A stretch of 64,000 bases of DNA from Caproiciproducens faecalis (GTDB lineage Bacteria > Bacillota > Clostridia > Oscillospirales > Acutalibacteraceae): the NCBI RefSeq assembly GCF_019448085.1, contig NZ_JAGFNZ010000001.1, positions 1 through 64,000 of the forward strand, read 5' to 3'. Position 1 is the stretch's first letter; each line of letters opens with the position of its first letter. The position numbers and the translations under genes were made by a program. The notes under the pieces were generated by a model that saw nothing but the letters and a program-made list of their open reading frames with translations, was not told where the DNA came from and did no database searches. Shown one piece after another: positions 32,371-41,374 of the stretch.

Positions 32371-35115
32371 TTAATATTCCAGTGCCAGCTTGCGTGAGAG
32401 GTTCTTGAATTCCCGCGCTAGTTCCTTTTCAGACAGCGCCTTGGGCGTGACCACGGAAATGCTCTGATTGATAGTGGTGCCGGCTGCGCTCAGTCCTCTG
32501 GCGTCCCGGGCAAGGGAGCCGGATAAGTTGAGCCCGGCATCCACATCGAAGTCAGTGGGAATAGCGTTCTTCATATCCTCGCCGACGCGTCCCATAGCCC
32601 GCTCGAAGCCCACACCGATGCCGAGGCCTATATTTTCACCGAGTCCGGCAAAGAGAGTGGACGGAGAATTGATGCCGAAGAATTTCTTGATCTTGCTCAT
32701 CACGTCCCCAAAGAAGCCGGATATCTTCTCCCACAGCCATGCGGCCGCGTCGTTGATTCCTTTCCACAATCCCTTGATCAGTTCAAGTCCGGCCTTGGCC
32801 AACTCGGGAACGCTTTTCACAATTGCCTTAACGATGGCAACGATGATCTGAGGTATGGCCTTTACGACCTCCACGATGATCGTCGGAAGGTTCGCAATCA
32901 GAGCCACCAGCAACTGCACACCTGCGAGAATAATCTTGTCAATGTTCCCAAGAATGGCACTTACCAGCGAAGTGATGATCTTGGGGATCGCCGCCACGAT
33001 GGTAGAAATAATCTTGGGTAGGTTATCAATGAGGGCGATGAACAGTTTGATGCCCGCGTCGACGATCAGTGGTATCGCTTCAAATACAGCGGTCAGGATA
33101 CTGTCGATGATTTTTGGTATAGCCTCTACAATCGCGTCGATGATTTCGGGCAGTGCCTCCACCAGAGCGGTCAGCAGGTCAATGCCCGCCTGTACAATCT
33201 GCGGCAGTGCGTCCAACACAGCACCAACGATTCCGTCGATGATCTGTGGCACAGCTTCCAATATCTGCGTGATGATAGTGGGGAGCGCCTGAATGAGAGA
33301 TACGAAAAGCGCCACACCCGCCTGCACGATTTGGGGTATATTCTCGGTGATCACCGTGACCAGCGCCTGAACTATTTCCGGAATAACTGCGACAATCTGA
33401 GGAATAGCGTCGGTGACAAACTGGACAAGCGCGTCTATGACGGCTGGCAGAGCCTCGATCAGCACCGGGATCGCATCGACGATGCCATTCGCCAGACCGA
33501 GCACCAGCTGAAGTGCCGCGTCAAGGAGCAGAGGCAGGCTTTCGATGAGGGCCGTCACGATCTGGGTTACGGCAGACACGGCGGCCGGGATAAGTTCGGG
33601 CAGCGCCTGCGCGATGCCGTTGACCAACGTAGCGATCATTTGCACGGCTGCTTCCACGATGGCGGGAAGATTGGCGATGATGCCGTCCACTAATGCCAGA
33701 ACAAGCTGGAGAGCGCCTTCTGTTATACCGGGTAAAGCGGAAATCAAGCCTTGAAGCAGGGTCATGACAATCTGTGACGCCGCATCTACCAACATTGGAA
33801 GATTGTCCATGATTGCTCCGCCGATACTGGATACGATGCTCATTGCCAGCTCGATGATCTGTGGGAGCTGCTCCATGATCATGTTTACCAGACCACCCAC
33901 TGTATTGCCGATCACCTCGCTGATCTTCGTCCAGTCGCCGTTGGCCTCATTCAACCCCCGCGTGAAATCACCCAGCAGGCTCACGCCGTCGTCAGCGAGA
34001 ATCTGCAGTTGTGGCAGGAGCACCATGCCGAGGGCGTTCTTGGCTGCTTCGCCGCCGGACTTGATCCGCTGCATGGAATCGTCGAACTTGGCGAGGGCCT
34101 CCAGCGATTCCTGGCTCATAACGGCACCCATCGACTTGGCTTCTTCAGTCAGCTGCTGGATTCCCTCCGACCCCTGTGCGATCAAAGGATTCAATTCCCG
34201 AGCAGATTTGCCGAAAAGCTGCATGGCAAGGGCATCCCGCTCGGTCTCATTGGACACATTCCCCAATGCATCAATAGCTTCCCAATATACTGTCTCCGAA
34301 TCGCGGAGGTTGCCGCTGGCGTCGGTGACGGATATACCCAGCGCTTTGTATGCTTTAGAAGCTGCACCGGTACCATCTCTGGCGGAGGTCATGGAACGGA
34401 CATTCCGGGCCATGCTGCCTGTCAGGGTTTCCATCGAGGTGTCTACCAGTTCGGCCGCGTACTGATACGCCTGAAGCGATTCGGTGCTCATGCCGGTGAC
34501 GGTAGACATGGTGATAATATCGTCTGCATACTGCGATGCGCCAACGGTCATATCCGTCAGGGCTTTGGCCGCTCCGACTGCAGCTGTACCCACTGCTGCA
34601 AACGCAGCTCCCATCGCAACTCCGATGCCTTTGAGCACCGAGCCAAGTTTTTCAAGTTTATCGGAGGATTTCTCCACATCGGTGGTTGACTCTTCGACAA
34701 TGTTTCCGAATTCATCGACTTTCTGTCCGGCATCGTTATAACCGCGATTAACATCCCGGAGAGACTTCTCGTTATCCGCAAGTTCGCCCTCCATACCGTT
34801 GAGTTCGGCCTGCGCCTTGTTCAGCTGTATCTGCCAGTTCTGCGTGCGCTTGTCGTTTTCTCCGAAAGAGGACGTGGCATTATCCAACGCAGCTTTCAGC
34901 GTGGATATTTTTTCTTTCTGGGCGTCGATTTCCTTGTTTAGAACCTCATTCCGTGAGGTGAGCGCTTGCACAGACTTGTCGTTTTTATCAAACTGACTGG
35001 TGACCAGCTGCATTTCCGAACCAAGAACCTTAAAGCTCTGGTTGATATCCGAGAGCGCTTTTTTGAACTCACGCTCGCCTTCGACACCGATTTTTAAACC
35101 GAAATTATCTGCCAT
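32371..35115 (-). CDS. Tape-measure protein with 44-residue tandem repeats
   Basis: The 914-residue protein sets tail length and passes DNA through the membrane. It has an N-terminal coiled coil (30-125), a TMP core with a Gly/Ala-rich hydrophobic stretch (about 155-185), and from about 400 to 840 a long row of hydrophobic helices with an 11-residue rhythm. At least four units of 44 residues recur (IVQAGVALFVSLIQALPTII, IVQAGIDLLTALVEALPEII and so on). The end is a small charged domain. It follows the tail chaperones, as expected. Confidence 0.93.
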   Translation of the reverse strand: MADNFGLKIGVEGEREFKKALSDINQSFKVLGSEMQLVTSQFDKNDKSVQALTSRNEVLNKEIDAQKEKISTLKAALDNATSSFGENDKRTQNWQIQLNKAQAELNGMEGELADNEKSLRDVNRGYNDAGQKVDEFGNIVEESTTDVEKSSDKLEKLGSVLKGIGVAMGAAFAAVGTAAVGAAKALTDMTVGASQYADDIITMSTVTGMSTESLQAYQYAAELVDTSMETLTGSMARNVRSMTSARDGTGAASKAYKALGISVTDASGNLRDSETVYWEAIDALGNVSNETERDALAMQLFGKSARELNPLIAQGSEGIQQLTEEAKSMGAVMSQESLEALAKFDDSMQRIKSGGEAAKNALGMVLLPQLQILADDGVSLLGDFTRGLNEANGDWTKISEVIGNTVGGLVNMIMEQLPQIIELAMSIVSSIGGAIMDNLPMLVDAASQIVMTLLQGLISALPGITEGALQLVLALVDGIIANLPAIVEAAVQMIATLVNGIAQALPELIPAAVSAVTQIVTALIESLPLLLDAALQLVLGLANGIVDAIPVLIEALPAVIDALVQFVTDAIPQIVAVIPEIVQALVTVITENIPQIVQAGVALFVSLIQALPTIITQILEAVPQIIDGIVGAVLDALPQIVQAGIDLLTALVEALPEIIDAIVEAIPKIIDSILTAVFEAIPLIVDAGIKLFIALIDNLPKIISTIVAAIPKIITSLVSAILGNIDKIILAGVQLLVALIANLPTIIVEVVKAIPQIIVAIVKAIVKSVPELAKAGLELIKGLWKGINDAAAWLWEKISGFFGDVMSKIKKFFGINSPSTLFAGLGENIGLGIGVGFERAMGRVGEDMKNAIPTDFDVDAGLNLSGSLARDARGLSAAGTTINQSISVVTPKALSEKELAREFKNLSRKLALEY

Positions 35116-35129
35116 ACATACTCACCTCC

Positions 35130-35728
35130 CTAAATGCCCGGCGGAATGATATCGTCTATCGTTCGGGTTTTCTTCGGCTTCTCAATACCGATAAACTGCT
35201 TATGGCAGGCCCATAAGTCCAGAAACAGGCCGATGGGCATGAGCCAGAAATCCTCCGCACCCATACCCATCTGTACTGTTCCGTAATAATAAAGCCGGGT
35301 AAAGACCTCTGCGTCCGTTACCCGACTTCCACGTTTTTTGATTGATTTTCCTCTTCGCTTTCTACATTGCGCTTGGTGCCCCGGAACATGGCTTCCGTGA
35401 TAGCGTTTTTGTATGCCGCCAGATCGAGGGGCGAGGTGAGAAGCTCAATCTCATCTTCTGTCAAAAGTTCCTGAAGGTCGTCCTTGTTTTTAAGGTTGTG
35501 AATCAAGATAGACTGGTTGGCAAGAAGAGTTAAAAGCCACACAATCTCATCCAGCGCCATCTCAAAATTTTCTGACTTCATAAGCTTTTCACCGAAGTTT
35601 TCAAGCCCGCCGTATCGGCCTGCAATCGCCTTTGTCGCGCGGGTGGTCAGTACCAGTTCATACGCCTTGCCGCCAATATTGATAGAAGCGCTTCTTTCGC
35701 CCAAATCTGATAAAATGACATTATTCAT
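35130..35728 (-). CDS. Tail assembly chaperone GT-type frameshift product
   Basis: The ribosome can shift back one base at A-AAA-AAC (minus strand, 35339-35333), placed in frame at codons 130-132 of the upstream gene. Translation then continues through 67 more codons, giving RGSRVTDAEVFTRLYYYGTV and ending IDDIIPPGI at the TAG of 35132-35130. The fused product has about 199 residues. This G/GT arrangement just before the tape-measure gene is universal in long-tailed phages. The extension has no start codon or ribosome site of its own. Confidence 0.8.
35318..35728 (-). CDS. Tail assembly chaperone (G-type)
   Basis: The 136-residue protein has a beta start (NVILSDLGERSASINIGGKA) and a helical body, with a charged tail rich in Glu and Asn. 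It covers the tape-measure protein during tail assembly. Near its end lies the slippery heptamer that makes the longer GT product. It sits between the tail-tube and tape-measure genes. Confidence 0.85.
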   Translation of the reverse strand: MNNVILSDLGERSASINIGGKAYELVLTTRATKAIAGRYGGLENFGEKLMKSENFEMALDEIVWLLTLLANQSILIHNLKNKDDLQELLTEDEIELLTSPLDLAAYKNAITEAMFRGTKRNVESEEENQSKNVEVG

Positions 35729-35740
35729 TCTGCATCCTCC

Positions 35741-36331
35741 TTACGGTGCCGGTGTGTAGACCGGTTCGTAAACCTCGGTAAACCAGCCGGTAATTGTAGC
35801 GGATGCGACTCCGGCGTCTCCTTCGGTAACCTCGGCTTTCCATGGGTGTTTGCCAAAGGCGTCCAGTTTGTTCCTGCGCATGACTGTTCCTTCAATAGTA
35901 GGCGTGGAGAAAGTGATGGAATCCGCCTTGGTTTGCAGGTTTGTCGCTGGTAAGCCGAATTTCACACGGTAAAGCCAGAAATAGCGGTATGTGCCGTTAG
36001 CCTTCTGCGCACGGAATCCTACCGCGACAGGTGTCCCCACATTTTCGCTTGCTGAGATAAGCACGCCGTTGTCGTCTGTGGACGCACCGGTCAGATCAGC
36101 TGCAGCCGCAGGACCGATGTCGTCTACGCCGAGGGTGAGCGTACCGCTGTTGAAGTCTTTCACTACCTCAGCTGCGCCATCATCGGCGTACAGTATAGCT
36201 TCCACCAGTTCCACCGAGAGTTCGGCGGTGATGGCTTTGGCGAGCACAAGAGGTGTGGAGTAGGTTTCTTCACCGTTGGAATCCTCGGTGATTTTTGAAT
36301 AGTACAGTTTGTCAAGACCGATTGTCGCCAT
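35741..36331 (-). CDS. Major tail (tube) protein
   Basis: The 196-residue protein starts MATIGLDKLYYSKITEDSNG and has the beta-rich composition of phi13-type major tail proteins (GTLTLGVDDIGPAA, RYFWLYRVKFGLPA). It polymerises into the tail tube. It follows the tail-completion gene with three bases between them and precedes the chaperones. Confidence 0.85.
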   Translation of the reverse strand: MATIGLDKLYYSKITEDSNGEETYSTPLVLAKAITAELSVELVEAILYADDGAAEVVKDFNSGTLTLGVDDIGPAAAADLTGASTDDNGVLISASENVGTPVAVGFRAQKANGTYRYFWLYRVKFGLPATNLQTKADSITFSTPTIEGTVMRRNKLDAFGKHPWKAEVTEGDAGVASATITGWFTEVYEPVYTPAP

Positions 36332-36334
36332 ATC

Positions 36335-36676
36335 TTAATCCTCCTTCAAATCACAATGTTTTGCCACATCAATGGCGTAATGGTGGTACCCGGTATCGTC
36401 CTCATGGCCGATATACCGGCGGTCGGTAATCGTAAATTCAGCTGCCAGAAGCAGCGCTGTTATCTGCTTTTTCCTTTGGATGTAATTGCCTTTGGAAAAC
36501 AGCGAAATCCGCACTTCAGAGATATCGAATAGCGGGGCGTTATCCCCAAACAGGGCAAATTCGTCTGTCAACGGTGTGAGTACGAGGTACTCATCGGGAG
36601 GAACGCCGGAGAAAACTCCCGTTTCCACAGGAAGGACAGGAGAAAGTAACGTGTTCAATTCTGTTAAAATGCTCAT
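36335..36676 (-). CDS. Tail terminator/completion protein (DUF3168-like)
   Basis: The 113-residue protein has the position and composition of the tail terminator: MSILTELNTLLSPVLPVETG at the start and YIGHEDDTGYHHYAIDVA near the end. It would cap the finished tail. It overlaps the upstream gp10-like gene by four bases. Family assignment rests mostly on position and length. Confidence 0.65.
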   Translation of the reverse strand: MSILTELNTLLSPVLPVETGVFSGVPPDEYLVLTPLTDEFALFGDNAPLFDISEVRISLFSKGNYIQRKKQITALLLAAEFTITDRRYIGHEDDTGYHHYAIDVAKHCDLKED

Positions 36677-37104
36677 ATTCCGTCGACCTCCTCCTGAAGC
36701 TTTGTCTTCATGGTTTCAATGCAGGCGTTTTTGCTCTGCGACTTTGCCGGTTTCAAAAAAGGCTTAGGCGGCTGACCGGATCTGCCGTATTCGAGGATGT
36801 TGGCGATTTTAGCGTTGGAGTCTCCGTCAGAGCGCGGCTCGGCAAAACCGATCTTCACATCCCAGTTGCCGTCCCGATTCTGCATGGCTGGAGAAAGTCC
36901 GAGGGAACGTTCCAATTCGCCTGTGGAGCGACTTTTTTCCTTTGTGCCGCTGCCGATTACGGCAGATAGATGGTCCTTTACTTTATCGAGAACGACATTT
37001 CCACCCTCCTCCAGCACCTTGGGGATAATCATATCTGTTTTCTCGGCAAGCTTCGAAACCTTAAGCATAAAGTCCTCGGGCATCTTAATTTCTGCTTTTG
37101 CCAT
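36673..37104 (-). CDS. HK97 gp10-like neck/tail-completion protein
   Basis: The 143-residue protein fits the HK97-gp10 family: helical N-terminus (LKVSKLAEKTDMIIPKVLEE), RSTGELERSLG and NILEYGRSGQPPKPFLKPA near the C-terminus. It acts in joining head and tail. It overlaps its neighbours by one to four bases. Confidence 0.85.
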   Translation of the reverse strand: MAKAEIKMPEDFMLKVSKLAEKTDMIIPKVLEEGGNVVLDKVKDHLSAVIGSGTKEKSRSTGELERSLGLSPAMQNRDGNWDVKIGFAEPRSDGDSNAKIANILEYGRSGQPPKPFLKPAKSQSKNACIETMKTKLQEEVDGI

Positions 37105-37439
37105 TACCTCACCGTTCCTTCCTGTTTTTCCGCAAGCACCTCAATGTACATTCCGCGCCCGCGAACATCCTCAACGCTGACAATGCGGTAACGCTCGTCG
37201 CCACAAACGATAAACACCGAGGTAGTGATTGCTACATTGGGTATCTTTCGGAAGCGGAAAAGGGACGTCGCTTGGCTAAATGCTGCCATATTTGCCCATC
37301 GTTCGTTTCCGTGGCGATCTTCTTTATATGCGCGGATGGAAGCAACAATTTGGTCACCCTTGGCAACAAATCCGTCCGCATCCTTAACCGGGGCGCTGGA
37401 GACGATATCAATAGAGGTATTCATTTTTCCATAGCTCAT
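37104..37439 (-). CDS. Head closure (head-tail joining) protein
   Basis: The 111-residue protein fits the phage head-tail joining family: MNTSIDIVSSAPVKDADGFV, then IRAYKEDRHGNERWANMA and DERYRIVSVEDVRGRGMYIE. It closes the connector after DNA packaging. ATG 37439 is chosen for GGAAGGTG upstream and because it removes an overlap with the connector gene. Confidence 0.85.
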   Translation of the reverse strand: MSYGKMNTSIDIVSSAPVKDADGFVAKGDQIVASIRAYKEDRHGNERWANMAAFSQATSLFRFRKIPNVAITTSVFIVCGDERYRIVSVEDVRGRGMYIEVLAEKQEGTVR

Positions 37440-37441
37440 TA

Positions 37442-37759
37442 TCACACCTTCCAATTCCGGTCAAGCCGAAGAAGCAGATTGACAGTATCCCATACCTGCT
37501 GGCCGGCCTGCACGCTATCCGCAAAAAAGCCGCCTGTGCTGCCGTCCCGGCTTTCGTAAAAGAAGGACGACAGCATGATGACGGCTTGCTCTGTGGTAGG
37601 CGGCATGGGAGTTTCCTCGTAATATCCCTTAGGAAAATGCTGGTAGCTTTCGGCATAGGAGACAGCGGCGGCAATATAACTGAGCAACAGGCTGTCGTCT
37701 TCGTCGTATGACAAAATGAGGTGTGCTTTGACTTTGGGGAGAAGGTTATTTGCCGTCAT
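37442..37759 (-). CDS. Head-tail connector (gp6-like DNA packaging) protein
   Basis: The 105-residue protein has the helical pattern of gp6-like adaptor proteins (NLLPKVKAHLILSYDEDD, LLSYIAAAVSYAESYQHF). It forms the ring under the portal. Its place after the capsid and head-fibre genes is standard. Confidence 0.85.
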   Translation of the reverse strand: MTANNLLPKVKAHLILSYDEDDSLLLSYIAAAVSYAESYQHFPKGYYEETPMPPTTEQAVIMLSSFFYESRDGSTGGFFADSVQAGQQVWDTVNLLLRLDRNWKV

Positions 37760-37778
37760 GCCATCCGCCTCCCTTCGG

Positions 37779-38138
37779 TCATTCTTCGTCTGGGACCATC
37801 AGACCCGCCGCTTTCAGCTTGGCGAGAAGAGCATTGAAGTCAGCGACCAGACCAGTGGCATCAGTGGCAGTGCTGTCCGCCTGATTTGCAGCCGCAGGTA
37901 TCTCGGGTACGACTGGATATGTTGGAACATAGAGGATTCCGTCTTCACCAATTTTGACGGGTACAGTGTCGGTTTCCTCCTTTGCAGCTGCTTTCACACC
38001 ACCGAGAGCGGTTGCTGAAGCGGGCGCAGCAGTGGAGGTAAGCCCCGTTACCGAGGCTCCCTCCTTAATTTCAAGCGTTCCGCCGATTACGGTTTTCTCG
38101 CCGCCCTGTTCGGTGTAGTTTTTCGTGTTATAACTCAT
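37779..38138 (-). CDS. Head fibre protein
   Basis: The 119-residue protein begins MSYNTKNYTEQGGEKTVIGG, the characteristic start of the phage head-fibre family related to phi29 gp8.5. A Thr/Ala-rich middle (33-60) is followed by a helix (ADFNALLAKLKAAGL). It would decorate the capsid surface. It lies directly downstream of the capsid gene. Confidence 0.8.
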   Translation of the reverse strand: MSYNTKNYTEQGGEKTVIGGTLEIKEGASVTGLTSTAAPASATALGGVKAAAKEETDTVPVKIGEDGILYVPTYPVVPEIPAAANQADSTATDATGLVADFNALLAKLKAAGLMVPDEE

Positions 38139-38150
38139 ACCGCACCTCCT

Positions 38151-39359
38151 TTAAGCCTTCTGCTGGAGTACCTTGATAGCCTCCGGCAGAATGAGTTTGC
38201 CGTCAACACGCTGCGTGGCAACAAAGCCTACCTGACCGGTTGCAGCGTAGAGCTCATTGAGTCTCTTAAACACACGCCCCTGGCGGTCGGCTACCCAGTA
38301 ATAGCTGAAATCTCCGAACACGATAGTCTTAGCGGTCGCAGCAATAGCGGGCACATATGCCGAGGTATACAGCGGACGGTTCAAAATGGTATCAGGAGTA
38401 CCGGCCTGCAGAGAGGGCTGCCAGAGATACTGACCGTTGCCGTCCTTCAGCTTGCGGATCGCCTTTACAGTGGCATCGTTCATGACGAACACCGCTTTGT
38501 TTCTATAAGGTGCTTTCAGCGAATAGAACAGGTCAAGCACCTCTTCAATAGTGATAGCCGCAGCGCCTGCTGTGGTCACACCGACTTGAGCACCACCGGT
38601 TACAGCGAGGATACCGGTCGGTTTACCGGAGCCGTCTCCCGTGAAAAAGGCTTCTTCTTCCTTGCTGCCTATACGCCTTGCGAACTCTCTTGAAATATAT
38701 GCTTCGAGCGGAAATACACTGTCGTTCAGCAGCTCCTCGGAAACCTTGATCATCGTTCCCAGCTTGTAAGCGCCGATGGAAACCTGACCGAAGCTGTCAT
38801 CACTATCGAGGATAGCGCCTTCCTCATCGATCCAGGAGGCTGTACCCTTTGAAGCTACGACCGGAATCTTACGATCCCCAGAGGAAGTAGTAATGACCTT
38901 TGCCAGTCTGCGGAAAATGTTCTCTTCATCAAGAGCCTCTACAAGGGTGCGTTCGAACTCGTCCGGGACAAGGTATCCGCCTTCAGAATCGGTGCCGATC
39001 TGCAGAGCATTTTTCACGATAGGATCAAGGCCCTCACCGGCGCGGGTACGCATTGCATTCCAGAATGCTTTTCTGTACTCATCAGATGCTCTGCCTGTTT
39101 TGGTTTCCATACCGGGAACGGCAGGCTTGCCCGTGAGAGGTGTGTTCAGAGGTTTTGAAAGCTCGCGGTCAAGGGCTTCCTGCTTTTCAAGGCGGTCAAT
39201 TTCTTTTCCGAGAGCGACTACGTCGGCTTCCATTTTCTCATAGGTAGCGGTGTCTTCAGGGGAAACCAGACCGTCAGTACCGCGCTTGGTATCGAGAAAA
39301 GCCTTAGCGGCTTCCCATGCCTTGGCGCGCTTTTCGCGCAGTTCAAGAATTTTGTTCAT
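38151..39359 (-). CDS. HK97-fold major capsid protein
   Basis: The 402-residue protein has an N-terminal helical scaffolding (delta) domain (about 1-90, EKMEADVVALGKEIDRLEKQ), removed by the protease encoded upstream, and the HK97 capsid core (GYLVPDEFERTLVEALDEEN, VSEELLNDSVFPLEAYISRE, AFFTGDGSGKPTGIL). ATG 39359 is chosen for GGAGGTAA upstream. Confidence 0.95.
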   Translation of the reverse strand: MNKILELREKRAKAWEAAKAFLDTKRGTDGLVSPEDTATYEKMEADVVALGKEIDRLEKQEALDRELSKPLNTPLTGKPAVPGMETKTGRASDEYRKAFWNAMRTRAGEGLDPIVKNALQIGTDSEGGYLVPDEFERTLVEALDEENIFRRLAKVITTSSGDRKIPVVASKGTASWIDEEGAILDSDDSFGQVSIGAYKLGTMIKVSEELLNDSVFPLEAYISREFARRIGSKEEEAFFTGDGSGKPTGILAVTGGAQVGVTTAGAAAITIEEVLDLFYSLKAPYRNKAVFVMNDATVKAIRKLKDGNGQYLWQPSLQAGTPDTILNRPLYTSAYVPAIAATAKTIVFGDFSYYWVADRQGRVFKRLNELYAATGQVGFVATQRVDGKLILPEAIKVLQQKA

Positions 39360-39379
39360 TAATATTACCTCCATAAAAT

Positions 39380-40102
39380 TTAGTGGGAAATTAAAGAGAG
39401 CCGCTTCTCAAGCCAATCTGCAGGAGTGGCTTTGGCGACATCAACGGGTGTTCCTTTGTTCTGTTTGGGTATCTTGGGTTTGACCTTGTTAAGCAGCGAG
39501 TTTGTTACTGCTCGACGACTGAAAGCATAGGTGATGTCGTCCGGCTGAATCCGCTTTTTCTCATCTTCCAGAATGCCGTCGGCAAAGCCTAATTCAATTG
39601 CTTTGTTGGCATTTAGCCAGGTTTCAGCATCCATAAGGTGAGAGAGCTTCGCCCGGGACTGTCCGGTTTTGATTTCATAGGCATTGATGATGCTTTCTTT
39701 GACTTCGTCCAGCATGGCGATGGCTTTCTGCATTTCTTCGCTGTCGCCGATTGCGATGGTAAGCGGGTTATGCACCATCATGAGGGCTGTTGGGGCCATC
39801 AACACCTCAGTTCCCGCCATTGCGATAACGCTTGCTGCCGACGCTGCAATACCATCGATTTTTACAGTGACTTTGCCCTTGTAATCCATGAGCATGGTAT
39901 AGATCTGACTCGCAGCGATACAGTCCCCACCGGGAGAGTTGATCCAAATAACAATGTCACCCTCTCCAGCATTAAGATCTGCTTTAAATGCTTTCGGGGT
40001 GACATCGTCGTCGAACCATGACTCTTCGGCAATTGTGCCGTCCAGATAGAGTGTTCTGACACCGGAATCTTCATCCCGTGCCCAGTTCCAGAATTTCTTC
40101 AT
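39380..40102 (-). CDS. ClpP-type prohead protease
   Basis: The 240-residue protein has the ClpP/SppA fold with the nucleophile Ser in GIAASAASVIAMAG, the His in MMVHNP and a following Asp region, plus the NSPGGD oxyanion loop. It matures the capsid by cutting off the scaffolding domain. Its ATG overlaps the portal stop codon. Confidence 0.93.
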   Translation of the reverse strand: MKKFWNWARDEDSGVRTLYLDGTIAEESWFDDDVTPKAFKADLNAGEGDIVIWINSPGGDCIAASQIYTMLMDYKGKVTVKIDGIAASAASVIAMAGTEVLMAPTALMMVHNPLTIAIGDSEEMQKAIAMLDEVKESIINAYEIKTGQSRAKLSHLMDAETWLNANKAIELGFADGILEDEKKRIQPDDITYAFSRRAVTNSLLNKVKPKIPKQNKGTPVDVAKATPADWLEKRLSLISH

Positions 40103-41358
40103 TTGGTTGTTTCCTCCATTCCTTTTGAATTTGCGAACGCACCCGCGTCCTGTAATTTGGTCATCGCACCGTTGATGAGGTAAAGATCGCCGCCAAGTTC
40201 AGCAGGGATGCGGTCGAGGTTTTCAAGTTCACGGATATCGTTCGCGCTCATCCATCCGTTTTGTCTTGCGGTCGCATAACCGCTCATACGGCTTTCGTAA
40301 TCGCCTCGCAGAAGTCCGTCTACGTTGAACTTGATAAACACTGTCGGTTTTTCGCTGTCGAAAAGCAGGGCGCGGCACATGGACTGCTCCCAGCGCACCA
40401 CCCACGGGTCGAGCGTGTATTTCACAAACTCAAGGCTCTGCTGCTCGATGTTGCTGAAGGATGATTTTTCAAGGTCAGCGAGCATATGCGGAGGCACTCT
40501 GAAAATACGGGCAATCTCATTGATCTGAAACTTCCGTGTTTCCAGGAACTGCGCCTGTTCCGGTGAAATCCCTATGGGCTGATACTTCATGCCTTCCTCG
40601 AGTACGGCCACCCTGTGTGAGTTGGCTGAACCTTGGTAGGCGGCATTCCAGGATTCCTTGACTTTCTGTGGATCCTTAATCGTGCCGGGATGTTCAAGCA
40701 CACCGCCCGGTGCGGCACCATTAGCAAAGAACTTAGCTCCGTATTCCTCTGTGGCGATTGCGAGGCCTACCGCGTTCTTTGCCATTGCGATGGGCGAATA
40801 GCCAACCAGACCGTCAAAGCCCAAGCCCGGAATATGCAGGACATCGGCAGGGGCAAGATAAACCTGGTTGTCTTTGCCGAATGAAGGTACATCCTCCGAG
40901 CTGCGCTGATATAAATAGAAAAGCCGGCCGTTTGCATCACGGTCGACTGTCATCTTGTTCGGCATCAGCGGATAGAGGGAAATGACCTCACCCTTAGCAT
41001 TACGTATAATCTGCGCATAGGCATTGCCCCATAATAAAAGATGACTCATCAGCGTTTCTCGGAACGCAAATGAAGTCATCTCCGGATTTGGCTCGTCATG
41101 GAGCAGCTTATATAACGGGTGCTTCAGGTATTTTTCTTTGCCGCCACTGTCGTTGTACTTATACACATGAAGCGGAAGACCCGCCAGTGTTTCGGAAAGT
41201 ATCCTCACGCAGGAATAAACAGCAGTCATCTGCATGGCAGTATGTTCGTTGACCGGCTTTCCTGAGCTTGTGCTCCCAAAGAAGAAGTCGTAGCGCCCGC
41301 CGCCAAGGGCATCCTTAGGCTTGTCACGTGCTTTGAATATTCCTTGAAAGATGTTCAT
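40099..41358 (-). CDS. Portal protein (HK97 family)
   Basis: The 419-residue protein forms the DNA entry ring. Family features are MQMTAVYSCVRILSETLAGL, LKHPLYKLLHDEPNPEMTSF and the Asn/Gln-rich AQFLETRKFQINEIARIFRV region. The start is set at ATG 41358 (MNIFQGIF) because GGAGGT lies eight bases upstream; an ATG six bases earlier is too close to it. It sits between terminase and protease genes. Confidence 0.95.
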   Translation of the reverse strand: MNIFQGIFKARDKPKDALGGGRYDFFFGSTSSGKPVNEHTAMQMTAVYSCVRILSETLAGLPLHVYKYNDSGGKEKYLKHPLYKLLHDEPNPEMTSFAFRETLMSHLLLWGNAYAQIIRNAKGEVISLYPLMPNKMTVDRDANGRLFYLYQRSSEDVPSFGKDNQVYLAPADVLHIPGLGFDGLVGYSPIAMAKNAVGLAIATEEYGAKFFANGAAPGGVLEHPGTIKDPQKVKESWNAAYQGSANSHRVAVLEEGMKYQPIGISPEQAQFLETRKFQINEIARIFRVPPHMLADLEKSSFSNIEQQSLEFVKYTLDPWVVRWEQSMCRALLFDSEKPTVFIKFNVDGLLRGDYESRMSGYATARQNGWMSANDIRELENLDRIPAELGGDLYLINGAMTKLQDAGAFANSKGMEETTK

Positions 41359-41374
41359 AGGCATTTACCTCCAA

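Noticed and set aside
33764-34689. Plus-strand open frames opposite the tape-measure gene
   Set aside because: They are shadows of a repetitive hydrophobic gene.
32371-35115. CRISPR-like or satellite repeats
   Set aside because: The periodicity is in protein sequence (11/44 residues) inside the tape-measure gene.
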